Source: G965267335 sp965267335
GTDB taxonomy: Bacteria; Bacteroidota; Bacteroidia; Cytophagales; JAAEPT01
Reading direction: 5' to 3'
Length of the DNA: 64,000 bases
NCBI GenBank assembly: GCA_965267335.1
Contig: OZ253953.1
Location: 3,658,001-3,722,000 of the forward strand
Under the pieces are notes generated by a model, which worked only from the letters and a program-made list of their open reading frames with translations, did no database searches and had not been told where the DNA came from. The position numbers and the translations under genes were made by a program. Numbering within the stretch: the stretch's first letter is position 1; each line of letters starts with the position of its first letter. This document shows, one piece after another, positions 17,929-27,165 of the stretch.

Positions 17929-20613
17929 ATGAATAGATTCGTCATCTGCATTCAGCTCGTGCTATTAGGGATTTTTTCAGCCCTGACTGTGCAAGCGCAA
18001 ATTACACCTCCTGCAGGCATAAGTGAATCCAGTATGGTAATGTGGCTCTCTCCTGACACTGCTGTTTATGAGAATAATGGAACTACACCTGAGGAAGGTG
18101 ATAATGTAACCGAATGGCATGACATAAGTGGTAATGGTTGGGTTTTCAGAAACACGCGCAATAACAGAACACCTAATTTCACCACTATAGGTGATAAAAA
18201 CTACTTAGATTTCTCACCTGGAGATTTTTTATTTAATACGAGTATTGCAGATTCGATAAATGGCCTTGAAGAGTTTTCAATTTTTGTAGTTGTTAAATCT
18301 GACGAAACAAACACTGACAAAGGTCTTTTATATTGGAAGTACCCTCCAGATGGAGAAGATGATGGACTTTGCTTAAGATATGACGCATCCGGATGGTGGA
18401 CAGGAAGAACAAATCTTATAAAAGCGGGGTTTCAAGGAAATGCCGGCAATAACCAGATTGAAACCACGGGGAATACGCAGACTACGGACAGACAGGTACT
18501 CACACTGACATGGAAGCGTGGACAAAGAATAAAGAGTTATATAGATGGAGTAGAAAATGATTCTTCAGACGTCCCATTAGACAACGCACTATCAGGGATT
18601 CAAGAAATACTAATAGGAAAGGGAGCTAAAGACGAAAACAACAATGAAGGTTGGAACGGAAAAATCGGAACCTTTATTTTCTACGGAAAAGAATTTAATC
18701 AGGATACTGTAGAGGACATTTCTAATGACCTTGATATCATCAAATCCGTACAATCAGGAGATTGGAATGATCCAGATACCTGGGATTGTGACTGTTCACC
18801 GCATGGCACCCAAAAAGTAAAAATTGTCGAGGATCATATTATTACCCTCACGCAAAATGAAACGATAGGAAATATACATATTGTACCTTCTGCTACCTTG
18901 GATTTGGGTGGCAACAAACTAGAGGTAAGTTTAAATTTTATAAACTTAGGCACCGTCAATGCTGCAAATAGCACCATTTCAATGACAGGAACCTCTGGGC
19001 AAAGATTTGGCTCTAATCGAAAAAATGTTTTTCACAATATTGAAGTAGACAATTCAGGAAGTGGAGTACAGTTCTATTATGACACAATTAACCTAAGTGG
19101 TGACTTAACCATTCTAGATGGAAACATTAAAATTTCCAGTCACCTTTTACTCTTAAGTACAGAATCAAACACAGCGAGAATTGGCAGAATTCGACCTGGA
19201 TCTGCATTTGAAGGTAGAGTTACGGTACAGCGTTATATTTATAATGCCAACAGAATATGGAGATACCTTTCGTCACCTATTGCTGATGCCACTGTTAGTG
19301 ATTGGCAAGATGATACTCCAATTACAGGTACTTTTGACAACCCCAGTAAAGGGCCTGGTATATCTAGCAGTAGCCCTTCCTTGTACTATTATAACGAACA
19401 ACAAGAAGGCTCGCTGAATTCCGGATGGACAAATTATCCGGCCTCAGGAAGCTCAACTGAAGCCCGTCTAGAGATAGGTAAGGGCTATTCGGTTTATGTT
19501 CGTAATAATGTTGACCGCCCTGAAACACTAGAAGTAACCGGCCGCATTAACCAGGGAACGATTAACGTTGACCTGGACTATACCAATACCGGTAATTTAC
19601 TTTCTGATGGATGGAACCTAGTTGGCAACCCTTACCCGTCTCAAATTGATTGGGATAACATCAACGAAACCAGAAGGCCAGGAGTAGATAATGCCATATA
19701 CTACACGGATAACTTGTTAGGTGTTCCGGTTTATCGTTCTTATGTTGCCGGAATCGGAGTCCCATCAAGTACGACTGGAGTTATCGGGTCCTCCCAGGGG
19801 TTTTGGGTGCACACCAACTCAGCCAATCCCTATATTAGGTTTCGAGAGTCCGATAAAACTGGAAAGGATCATAGTTTCTATAAAACTTCACCAACGACAA
19901 ACCTTCTAAGACTATCAGTAAAAAATGAAGCAGGAAATCGCTCCGATGAAGCGGCTATACACATTAACCCATTGGCAAGCACAAACTTCGACCCACAATT
20001 TGATGCGCTCAAATTTGGTTCAGCTAACATCTCAGTTAGAACCAAGTTTGCGGACCATAATTACAGCATCAACTCATTCGGAATTCCTACGCACAGTGAA
20101 GAGATTGTTCAAGTGCAGATTCAAGATGTAAATGAGGGCACTCATCAACTTGAATTAAAAGGTCTACAAAGCTACGAAGCAGGTTATGAAATATTTTTGA
20201 TCGACAGTCTATTGGATACTGTGTTTGTGGTTGAAAACGATCTACAACTTCAGTTTGAGGTAACGGATGATCCCAAAACTTACTATGAGCGATTCAAACT
20301 ATTGTTCGTAAATAAGAAAAAGGTAACAGCGACCAACAATGAATCTGAAGTAACAAATGTTAACGTGTTCCCAAACCCTAACTCCACGGGTATGCTTAAC
20401 TTTGAAATGAGCTACCTCGGACATGAAGAACTTGACATTTCCTTATATGACGGCTTGGGTCGTCAAATTAAACAATTTGATATTAATGATATCACCCAAT
20501 ATGGTCACTATATGAGAGGAGAGTTAAATATTCAAGGGTTTTCTCCAGGTTGTTACTTTCTGAATGTGATTTTTGGGAATGAAAGAAAGGTAATCAGAGT
20601 AATAATCCAATAA
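17929..20613 (+). CDS. T9SS-secreted surface protein with LamG-like domain and C-terminal sorting domain
   Basis: This is an 894-residue secreted protein with a signal peptide (ends VQAQ). Residues about 25-275 resemble a concanavalin/LamG-like beta-sandwich (MVMWLSPDT, VTEWHDISGNGWVF, IGTFIFYGKEF). The middle contains a beta-helix-like stretch and repeated GNPYPSQIDW and WNLVGNP-type motifs common in Bacteroidota adhesins. The last 80 residues form a type-A T9SS sorting domain (VFPNPNSTGML, ISLYDGLGRQI, GCYFLNV). It should be exported through T9SS and attached to or released from the cell surface. The gene stands alone and converges on the small lipoprotein gene. Confidence 0.88.
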   Translation: MNRFVICIQLVLLGIFSALTVQAQITPPAGISESSMVMWLSPDTAVYENNGTTPEEGDNVTEWHDISGNGWVFRNTRNNRTPNFTTIGDKNYLDFSPGDFLFNTSIADSINGLEEFSIFVVVKSDETNTDKGLLYWKYPPDGEDDGLCLRYDASGWWTGRTNLIKAGFQGNAGNNQIETTGNTQTTDRQVLTLTWKRGQRIKSYIDGVENDSSDVPLDNALSGIQEILIGKGAKDENNNEGWNGKIGTFIFYGKEFNQDTVEDISNDLDIIKSVQSGDWNDPDTWDCDCSPHGTQKVKIVEDHIITLTQNETIGNIHIVPSATLDLGGNKLEVSLNFINLGTVNAANSTISMTGTSGQRFGSNRKNVFHNIEVDNSGSGVQFYYDTINLSGDLTILDGNIKISSHLLLLSTESNTARIGRIRPGSAFEGRVTVQRYIYNANRIWRYLSSPIADATVSDWQDDTPITGTFDNPSKGPGISSSSPSLYYYNEQQEGSLNSGWTNYPASGSSTEARLEIGKGYSVYVRNNVDRPETLEVTGRINQGTINVDLDYTNTGNLLSDGWNLVGNPYPSQIDWDNINETRRPGVDNAIYYTDNLLGVPVYRSYVAGIGVPSSTTGVIGSSQGFWVHTNSANPYIRFRESDKTGKDHSFYKTSPTTNLLRLSVKNEAGNRSDEAAIHINPLASTNFDPQFDALKFGSANISVRTKFADHNYSINSFGIPTHSEEIVQVQIQDVNEGTHQLELKGLQSYEAGYEIFLIDSLLDTVFVVENDLQLQFEVTDDPKTYYERFKLLFVNKKKVTATNNESEVTNVNVFPNPNSTGMLNFEMSYLGHEELDISLYDGLGRQIKQFDINDITQYGHYMRGELNIQGFSPGCYFLNVIFGNERKVIRVIIQ

Positions 20614-20620
20614 GCTCCTT

Positions 20621-20815
20621 CTAATTACCATCCTTGTGCTTTTTATAGTCATGCTTCCAATGACTTCTGTCAAAATCTTTTCGACTGGTTTTCCCTTTAA
20701 ATTGATTGTTAGTATCACACCCCGGATTAAAAAACGGATTGTTTTTGCACCCTGCGAGAACAAAAAGAATAATTAGAAAAAATGTTAGATGGACTTTGTT
20801 CTTTAAGAACCCCAT
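20621..20815 (-). CDS. Small lipoprotein of unknown function
   Basis: This is a 64-residue predicted lipoprotein. The N-terminal signal (KVHLTFFLIILFVLAGC) ends in a good lipobox, LAGC. The mature part of about 40 residues is polar and basic (FKGKTSRKDFDRSHWKHDYKKHKDGN) with one further Cys. No family recognised. It lies between the T9SS cargo gene and the histidine kinase gene. The clear lipobox argues that it is real despite its size. Confidence 0.7.
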   Translation of the reverse strand: MGFLKNKVHLTFFLIILFVLAGCKNNPFFNPGCDTNNQFKGKTSRKDFDRSHWKHDYKKHKDGN

Positions 20816-20869
20816 ATAAATTCATAGTGTAACCATGCAAATTTACACATTTTCAGGAGAATCATTTGC

Positions 20870-23035
20870 CTATCCAATCATGGATGATTCCTGGATGTCC
20901 ATTTCAGGGTGAGGTATGTACATTTTTACAGTGGTTCCCACTCCGGGTTCACTGCTCAAAATGATATAGCCATTTAGTTTCTGAATTGCTTTACGGGTAA
21001 GATAAAGTCCCAGACCAGCACCCTTGGCATCTGATGCCCCTCGATAAAACATATTGTATGCCCTATCTTGTACTTCCTGGTCCATCCCATAGCCATTGTC
21101 TGTGACTTCTATAAAGATACCGTTCTCAGCATCTACAATTGATACATTGACGTAAGGGTCATTTTTTCTGAGATCTGCATAGACGACAGCATTACTCAAT
21201 ATATTAGTCAGGATCAAGTTCATAAGTTTTTGATCCCCATGTTGATATTCTTGTACAGTACAATGAAAGTTGATTGTAACCTTCTCATAGTTTGAAAGTT
21301 TCTTAGACTTACCAAGTACCTTTTTCCATTCTGCCAACAATGAATAGTTTGAAACATCAAGCTCCTCATGAGTAATAAAATGAACCTCCGTTAGTTCCGC
21401 AAGGATATTGTCAAGCTGGATAATGCAGTCCTTTAGCATTTCAAAATAGGACTCACGGTCCAGGTCTGAGCTTTCATGAGAATCGTAAAGCGTAGCCAAA
21501 CCTTTCATTGAAGCCACAGGTCCTCTTAAGTCGTGAGATGCTCTGTATATGAGTGTGTTTAGTTCTTCGTTTATCGCTTGAAGCTTTTCTTCATACCTTG
21601 TCCTCATCGTTATGTCACGAATAATAAGAGAAACCTGCTCACCTCCTTCATTTTGCATTTGCGCGAGTGACAGCTCCACAACATACTCATTACCTGATTT
21701 GCTCACCGCCTTCTCAATCAAGACGGGCCCTCGATCAATTAAAGATGAGTCCTTCATTAATTCTGTAATTCTTTTCTCCGAGCTTATTTCAGGAACCAAA
21801 TCACTAATTGTTTTACCCACTATCTCCTTAAATGAATACCCAAACAACAACTCAGCTCCTTTATTGGCAAGAACGATATTATTATCTCTATCCAATACAA
21901 TTATGGCCTCATTAGCATTTTCCACCAATGAGCGTAATGTTCTGTCATATTTCTTTAATAGAAGTTCAGCATTCTTCTTTTCGGTGATGTCCTTGAGCAT
22001 TGCAATTGATCCAATGATTCTATCTTTGGAGTCATAATAGGGAATCGCCATAACACTAACCCATATTTCTCTCCCGGACTTATGATTCAAACACAGGTCG
22101 TAGGTTCTGGTAGTAGTATTTGTATCATATTTTAAGACGCTACGATTTACTCCCAATTCATGCCCTTTGATCAAAAATTCCATTGCCCGTCTGCCAACCA
22201 GCTCGTCCACACGATAGCCTGTTATTTCAAAAGTCCTATTGTTACTGTATTGGATTCTGTTCTCTGTGTCAACTATAATTACACCATCGGTAATGGTATC
22301 TAATAGGTTATTGCGAATCATGCTGAGTGAAAAATCAAGCACTCCATACTTTACTATTGCAATGAAAGAGATCACTGTAAAGCCCGTCATAGCCAAAGAG
22401 GTCAAAGGAATCTCCGGCTCCCCCAATACATATGGCCAAACTACCTGTGTTAAAATCCCAACAACTATGGGAATAGCATAAGCAACCATCACCAACAACG
22501 CTGCAACTGACTCCTTCCCCTTACCTATCTTATTGTTATAGTTATTGATTAAAATCACGAAAAATACAGCCCCTAAAATTGACAAGTAAGAAATCTGTAA
22601 AATATCCACAATCCCATAATCGGGCACGAAAATCCAGTTCCAAAACTCAGACTTGGCTAAATACAATGGCTTAAATTGCATTACCGCTAATAATATAAAC
22701 ACGAAAGATATCAGCGGAACCCCATAACTGACCAAGGGACTTTTTAACGACTTGTGCTTACCGCTAAAGATGAGAATAAAATAGAGCGCCACCACCATAA
22801 ACACGTGAAACACAACCAAAAAGGCCGATAACACTAGTGCTGCCTCCTTATACGTGATAGCTGTTCTTGCCAATCCTTCAAGAAACTGCCATACGAAGCA
22901 CAAGAAAACCATAATCGAAAAATACTGCGATATACGGGTTCTTTTTAGAAAGAAAAACACATAGAAGCAAAGCCCCAGATTTAAGAAAGCTGGGATCCAA
23001 GACAACAAAACCGCTTCTAAATAATCAAAATTCAT
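20870..23035 (-). CDS. Sensor histidine kinase, N-terminal 7TM plus two PAS domains
   Basis: This is a 721-residue membrane sensor kinase. Residues about 1-235 contain seven hydrophobic helices resembling the 7TM sensor region of HisKA_7TM-type kinases. Two PAS domains follow: LLDTITDGVIIVDTENRIQY with a PAC motif IIGSIAMLKDITEKK, then VENANEAIIVLDRDNN with VSLIIRDITMR. The HisKA H-box is YRASHDLRGPVASMKG. The HATPase has N-box NILSNAV, DNGYGM and GAGLGLYLTRKAI. There is no receiver domain and no regulator gene next to it, so it is an orphan kinase. Confidence 0.92.
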   Translation of the reverse strand: MNFDYLEAVLLSWIPAFLNLGLCFYVFFFLKRTRISQYFSIMVFLCFVWQFLEGLARTAITYKEAALVLSAFLVVFHVFMVVALYFILIFSGKHKSLKSPLVSYGVPLISFVFILLAVMQFKPLYLAKSEFWNWIFVPDYGIVDILQISYLSILGAVFFVILINNYNNKIGKGKESVAALLVMVAYAIPIVVGILTQVVWPYVLGEPEIPLTSLAMTGFTVISFIAIVKYGVLDFSLSMIRNNLLDTITDGVIIVDTENRIQYSNNRTFEITGYRVDELVGRRAMEFLIKGHELGVNRSVLKYDTNTTTRTYDLCLNHKSGREIWVSVMAIPYYDSKDRIIGSIAMLKDITEKKNAELLLKKYDRTLRSLVENANEAIIVLDRDNNIVLANKGAELLFGYSFKEIVGKTISDLVPEISSEKRITELMKDSSLIDRGPVLIEKAVSKSGNEYVVELSLAQMQNEGGEQVSLIIRDITMRTRYEEKLQAINEELNTLIYRASHDLRGPVASMKGLATLYDSHESSDLDRESYFEMLKDCIIQLDNILAELTEVHFITHEELDVSNYSLLAEWKKVLGKSKKLSNYEKVTINFHCTVQEYQHGDQKLMNLILTNILSNAVVYADLRKNDPYVNVSIVDAENGIFIEVTDNGYGMDQEVQDRAYNMFYRGASDAKGAGLGLYLTRKAIQKLNGYIILSSEPGVGTTVKMYIPHPEMDIQESSMIG

Positions 23036-23198
23036 TTCTGTAAAAGCTGGAAAATTTCAACGTAGCACCCAATAACTATTACGCCCGTTATCAGTAAAGT
23101 GTTACTGATTTCGATGTAATATAAGTAGAATAATTTCATATTAATGGAATACGACTAAGCCATTAGAAAAAATAGGGCTATTTCGTATCTTATCAATC

Positions 23199-24683
23199 AT
23201 GAAATCACCTAGGCACGTACTTTCCAAATCAACTTTTCTAAGAGGCCAAAAATGCCTTAAGTCACTATGGCTAAATAAATACCACAAAGAACTTCAAAGC
23301 ACCGCTGATCAATCAACATTAGCAGCATTTGAACGAGGACATCGGATTGGACTCCTGGCTCAAACTCTGTTCCCTAACGGGCTTGATGCAACACCAAAAA
23401 ATTTCTGGGACTATCGCCCATCAATCAGAAAAACGAGTGAATGGATTCAGGCAAATGTGGAAGTAATATATGAAGCGGCTTTTCAGTATGCAGAAACCCT
23501 CTCTGCATTGGACATACTAGTCCAAAAGGAAAATAAACTTTATGCTTACGAAGTAAAAAGCTCAACCAAGGTTAAGGAAGAACACCTGCACGATGCCGCG
23601 CTACAATATTATATCATGAAAGAATCAGGCTATGAGCCGGTAGACTTTTCGATTGTATATCTAAACAATCAATACAGACTAGAAGAAGAGATAATACCTG
23701 ATCAGTTTTTTATAATTGAATCTGTTAAAGATCAGATTATTCCGTTAATCGAAAGTATACCTGAAAAAATCAAAGAACTGAAATACACCTTGGCTGTCAA
23801 GCAGATGCCCTCGGTAGCTATTGGCCCTCACTGCAACGAACCGTATGTCTGCGACTTTAAGGAATATTGTTGGAATGACGTACCTGACTATTCAGTTTTT
23901 GACATCTCTAATATTAGCAAAGAGAAAGCCTGGAATTTATTTCATAGTGGCATAATTGAAACAAATCAAATCAAAGACCTCTCCATATTTTCCCCCAATC
24001 AGATTGAACAAATTAAATGCGATCAGAATAATGAAACGATATTGAATAAAGAGAAAATTCTCAGCTTTCTGAAAACACTGGAATATCCTCTTTACTTCAT
24101 GGATTTCGAAACTTTTGCACCCGCTATACCGATTTATGAGGGAACGCGACCTTTCCAGAAAATTCCTTTTCAGTTTTCCGTTCACATCAAAGAGTTCAAC
24201 CTTTCTGATTTAGCCCATAAGGAGTTTCTCGGAGATTCTTCATACGACCCCAGAAGAGAGTTTACGGAACTCCTCATCGACACCCTGGGCAACACTGGCA
24301 GTATCATAGTGTATAATCAAGGATTTGAGAAGTCCATACTAGAACAATGCGCAACCTGGTTTCCGGAATATCAATTGCAAATTGAGCAAATAATTGACCG
24401 GTTAACCGATTTGATGGACATATTCAAAAACAAGTATTACTATACCGCTGCGATGAAGGGATCATACTCTATAAAAAAAGTCCTTCCGGCTTTGGTTCAG
24501 GGGTTCAGTTATTCCTCGCTTGATATCCAATCCGGTGATATTGCCAGTATTCAATACGAAAAAATGTTAGCTGACCCTCAAAATCCTGAAAACAACCAGA
24601 TTAAGAAAGACTTACTTAAATACTGCAAACAAGACACCATTGCAATGCATCACATTCTATTAGCTCTTCAGGAAGCCATATAA
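23199..24683 (+). CDS. DUF2779 protein: Cas4-like Fe-S nuclease fused to DEDD exonuclease
   Basis: This 494-residue protein has two nuclease-like halves. The N-terminal half resembles a Cas4/RecB-type PD-(D/E)XK fold: the first Cys is in RGQKCLKSLW, the catalytic D...ExK is ALDILVQ followed by YAYEVKSS, and a Cys cluster (PHCNEPYVC, EYCW) could bind a 4Fe-4S cluster. The C-terminal half has DEDD 3'-5' exonuclease motifs: MDFETFAP (motif I), VYNQGFEKSILE (II), and YCKQDTIAM (III). This is the DUF2779 architecture. Function is unproven; nucleic-acid repair or defence is plausible. The next gene follows after 35 bases. Confidence 0.85.
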   Translation: MKSPRHVLSKSTFLRGQKCLKSLWLNKYHKELQSTADQSTLAAFERGHRIGLLAQTLFPNGLDATPKNFWDYRPSIRKTSEWIQANVEVIYEAAFQYAETLSALDILVQKENKLYAYEVKSSTKVKEEHLHDAALQYYIMKESGYEPVDFSIVYLNNQYRLEEEIIPDQFFIIESVKDQIIPLIESIPEKIKELKYTLAVKQMPSVAIGPHCNEPYVCDFKEYCWNDVPDYSVFDISNISKEKAWNLFHSGIIETNQIKDLSIFSPNQIEQIKCDQNNETILNKEKILSFLKTLEYPLYFMDFETFAPAIPIYEGTRPFQKIPFQFSVHIKEFNLSDLAHKEFLGDSSYDPRREFTELLIDTLGNTGSIIVYNQGFEKSILEQCATWFPEYQLQIEQIIDRLTDLMDIFKNKYYYTAAMKGSYSIKKVLPALVQGFSYSSLDIQSGDIASIQYEKMLADPQNPENNQIKKDLLKYCKQDTIAMHHILLALQEAI

Positions 24684-24718
24684 TTATATCCTTTCAGAAG
24701 TTTTAGCTAAATTACTGT

Positions 24719-25132
24719 ATGCAGCAACAAGAAACCTTGCGCGAAGTAGTACTCTCTCATGATCTTAACAGGGTTCGCTTTACGATCCTGTATGATAAAA
24801 TTTATATGGCTGTGAAGCAGGTTGAAATTTCCTCTCATCTTACTGCCCCCGAAAACGACTGGAGGAGTCTGGTGGAAAAGTTAACCCTAACATTCGTACT
24901 AAAAGGTGAAGGGGCAAACACAGTGAATATCCCAATTGCATTCAAAACTCTTGCCTCTTCTTTCAGCCCGAGACCTGTATTTGATGTTGATCTACTCCTG
25001 CCTGACAATCTTTCAAAAATGACTAAATACACCGGTGGGAAATGGGACCAGATAGAGGTTGCTGTTAGTACTACCAGACCTGAAGACTTTGAGATTAGGG
25101 TATTCTTTGAAAGTGATATGATTCAAGGTTAG
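24719..25132 (+). CDS. Hypothetical protein
   Basis: This 137-residue soluble protein is not recognised. It appears to be an alpha/beta protein with an N-terminal helix-strand (LREVVLSHDLNRVRFTILYD), a Pro/Asp-rich middle (VFDVDLLLPDN), and a final strand (FEIRVFFES). There is no signal peptide or membrane segment. It lies 35 bases after the DUF2779 nuclease gene on the same strand, so the two may be co-expressed. Typical start ATG and normal codon use support a real gene. Confidence 0.6.
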   Translation: MQQQETLREVVLSHDLNRVRFTILYDKIYMAVKQVEISSHLTAPENDWRSLVEKLTLTFVLKGEGANTVNIPIAFKTLASSFSPRPVFDVDLLLPDNLSKMTKYTGGKWDQIEVAVSTTRPEDFEIRVFFESDMIQG

Positions 25133-25211
25133 TGATAAAAAAATTCAATCTTCAGAACCGATTTCCATAAATTAATGTTTAAACACCTATATCAACCAAA
25201 TTAATTAACCT

Positions 25212-25592
25212 ATGAACAACTCTTCAATCAAAATCGGAAAAATTGTATTCGCAGTTACAATGATTGTATTCGGTTTCAACCATTTTATGAAGGCCGAACA
25301 GATGGCACAAATGACATTAAGTTATATGCCAGCTACATTGGGAACGATCCTGACCTACTTAACCGGAGCTACCCTGATTGCTGCCGCAATCGGCATCATA
25401 ACCGGAATCAAAGGTCAACTGGCAGCGCTTCTACTGTCCATTCAGCTATTTAGCATAATATTGGCCGTTTGGATACCTGCTGTCGTTGCTGGTGCACCTG
25501 CAGACATGACCATTCCAATGATCCTAAAAGATTTGGGTTTAGCAGCGGGTGCTTTAATAATCTCGGGAACTTTTCAAAAATCAGAATCTTAG
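25212..25592 (+). CDS. DoxX-like membrane protein
   Basis: This is a 126-residue integral membrane protein with four helices. The first helix ends in FGFNHFMKAEQMAQM, a signature of the DoxX/DoxD-like family, and the third helix starts GIKGQLAALLLSIQL. Family members are implicated in redox or thiol stress, but for most, including this one, function is unknown. It is separated from the previous gene by 79 bases and converges on the SUI1 gene with a GC-rich hairpin between. Confidence 0.82.
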   Translation: MNNSSIKIGKIVFAVTMIVFGFNHFMKAEQMAQMTLSYMPATLGTILTYLTGATLIAAAIGIITGIKGQLAALLLSIQLFSIILAVWIPAVVAGAPADMTIPMILKDLGLAAGALIISGTFQKSES

Positions 25593-25599
25593 CATTACT

Positions 25600-25628
25600 G
25601 AGTCGGGTGGCCCAACAGCCCCCGACTT
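25600..25628. terminator. Convergent-gene hairpin (weak terminator)
   Basis: An inverted repeat AGTCGGG / CCCGACT (25601-25607 and 25621-25627) with an inner GGC/GCC extension forms a 10-bp stem with one bulged T and a 6-base loop. It sits between the convergent DoxX and SUI1 stops and could end transcription from both sides. It lacks a strong T tract. Confidence 0.45.
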
Positions 25629-25974
25629 ATCCTCCACTTTTTTTGGCTTTATAACCCTCTTTGGCCAAAATATCCATCACCTTATCTCGGTGGTCACCCT
25701 GAATTAATATCTCTCCGTCCTTGGCACTACCACCAACACCACATTTTGATTTTAACAACTTCCCCAAATCCTTCAAATCCTCATCCGCACCAACAAACCC
25801 CGTCACGAGTGTAACCTGCTTGCCTCCCCTTGATTTTTTATCCAATTGAACGCGTAGGTCCTGCTCGGCCGGAGCTAACGTTTCTTCACTGTCCTCTCCG
25901 TAATAGTTATACTCGTAATCATCGTTTGTCGAGTATACAACACCATCTCTATTCTTTTTGCTTTTCTTTGCCAT
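25627..25974 (-). CDS. SUI1/YciH-family translation initiation factor
   Basis: This 115-residue protein is the bacterial eIF1/SUI1 homologue (YciH). It has a lysine-rich N terminus (AKKSKKNRDGVVYST) and an acidic Tyr-rich linker, followed by the SUI1 fold: RVQLDKKSRGGKQVTLVTGF, LKSKCGVGG, and the conserved ILIQGDHRDKV. YciH can contribute to initiation fidelity. The ATG at 25974 gives the normal length; an in-frame ATG at 26040 would add a hydrophobic 22-residue leader that is unlikely to be translated. Confidence 0.93.
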   Translation of the reverse strand: MAKKSKKNRDGVVYSTNDDYEYNYYGEDSEETLAPAEQDLRVQLDKKSRGGKQVTLVTGFVGADEDLKDLGKLLKSKCGVGGSAKDGEILIQGDHRDKVMDILAKEGYKAKKSGG

Positions 25975-26090
25975 AATTATATCGGGGAAAATGAAACAAC
26001 AAAGTAAATAAAATGGGAGACCTTTTCCCAGAATAGACATTAAAGTATGTAACCAATTTCAATAACACGGTTATGTATACAAACAATTAC

Positions 26091-26783
26091 ATGAAACGAA
26101 TGAAACAGATATTACTCTCAACTATTATTTTTTTGACTACAAGCAATTTATTTGCTCAGTTGCAAGGAACTGAAGATATGGCCTTAATTGAGGTCAAAGT
26201 TATGGACATGAATGACAAACCCAGGAAAAAGGATATCATCGTTTTTGAAGGTATCAACACAAAAAAAATCGTCCAGGGAATAACCAATGACAAAGGGTTC
26301 TTTGAGGTGCTCATTCCTGAAGGTGATGTATACAACATCAAAATTAAGGGACTTGGTCAAACAGACGACTACAGCAGAATAAGAATTGACAAACAAGACG
26401 GTATCGTTTCTAGCGGATTAGAAATCAAATATGATCCTGGTAAAGTATTTACCCTAAACGATGTACATTTTAATTCAGGTCAGGCATCGTTAAGAAGTGA
26501 TTCTTATAATGCACTGAATGACCTACTGGAAATTCTCAAAATCAAATCACATATGACTGTTGAAATTGCTGGTCATACTGATGATGTTGGTGACACCAAT
26601 AGCAACCTTACATTGTCACGTAAACGTGCCGAAACTGTAAGAAGTTATTTAATTAAAAATGGAATTGAACCTTCGAGGCTTGTAGCAAAAGGTTACGGAG
26701 AATCGAAACCAATCGCCTACAATGATACCCCGGAAGGTCGGCAAAAAAACAGACGAACTGAGGTAGTAATACTTTCGGAGTAA
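26091..26783 (+). CDS. Small OmpA-family protein
   Basis: This is an exported OmpA-family protein of about 230 aa. A signal peptide (MKQILLSTIIFL to LFAQ) is followed by a short carboxypeptidase-regulatory-like beta domain (MALIEVKVMDMNDKPRK). The C-terminal OmpA peptidoglycan-binding domain then follows: VHFNSGQASL, EIAGHTDDVGD, KGYGESKPIA, and a final NRRTEVVILSE. It likely tethers the outer membrane to peptidoglycan. Three in-frame ATGs (26073, 26091, 26100) are possible; 26091 or 26100 gives a standard signal peptide. A terminator lies just after its stop. Confidence 0.87.
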   Translation: MKRMKQILLSTIIFLTTSNLFAQLQGTEDMALIEVKVMDMNDKPRKKDIIVFEGINTKKIVQGITNDKGFFEVLIPEGDVYNIKIKGLGQTDDYSRIRIDKQDGIVSSGLEIKYDPGKVFTLNDVHFNSGQASLRSDSYNALNDLLEILKIKSHMTVEIAGHTDDVGDTNSNLTLSRKRAETVRSYLIKNGIEPSRLVAKGYGESKPIAYNDTPEGRQKNRRTEVVILSE

Positions 26784-26812
26784 AAAAAATCCCGCATTAA
26801 GCGGGATTTCTG
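26784..26812. terminator. Rho-independent terminator, bidirectional
   Basis: A perfect 9-bp stem AAATCCCGC / GCGGGATTT with loop ATTAA, preceded by eight A residues and followed by a weak T-rich tract. It lies between the convergent OmpA-like gene and the Lys/Cys-rich protein gene and can serve both. Confidence 0.85.
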
Positions 26813-26817
26813 TTTAA

Positions 26818-27096
26818 TTATTCTTTTTCGGAGCTTTCCTCTTTCTTTTTGCAGCAGGCTTTTTTCTCACCTTTCTTGCAACAGGACTTTCCTTCGATTG
26901 CCTCACCTTCTCCTTTACCTTCACAAGACTTCTTCTTTTTACAATTCTTTTTCTTCTTCTTACACTTTTTCTTGCCTCCGTCCTCGTCATCATCACACAA
27001 CACTGTCGACTGAACATCTGTGACAGTTGAAGCGTTAACATTCATGTACCCGGTCAAAAAAAGTACAAGACCAAGTGATAAAATAAGCTTTTTCAT
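26818..27096 (-). CDS. Small secreted Lys/Cys-rich protein
   Basis: This is a 92-residue exported protein of unknown function. The signal peptide (MKKLILSLGLVLFLTGYMNVNA) is clear. The mature part starts acidic (CDDDEDGG) and then becomes a lysine/cysteine low-complexity tract with KKCKKKKKNCKKKKSC and two CC pairs (SCCKKG, ACCKKK). The Cys spacing suggests metal binding or disulfide cross-linking. The same bases also encode a shorter frame (26814-27041) rich in Lys/Arg. The signal peptide supports the 92-residue frame. It is divergent from the RND gene. Confidence 0.68.
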   Translation of the reverse strand: MKKLILSLGLVLFLTGYMNVNASTVTDVQSTVLCDDDEDGGKKKCKKKKKNCKKKKSCEGKGEGEAIEGKSCCKKGEKKACCKKKEESSEKE

Positions 27097-27165
27097 ATAA
27101 TTAGATTTAAAACGTAATTACTTTAGTGAATAAAATTACTACAACTATTATTCCAAACGTCCTAA

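Noticed and set aside
26814..27041. 75-aa basic frame overlapping the Lys/Cys-rich protein
   Set aside because: Same strand, shifted frame, no signal peptide. Its composition follows from the lysine-rich neighbouring frame.
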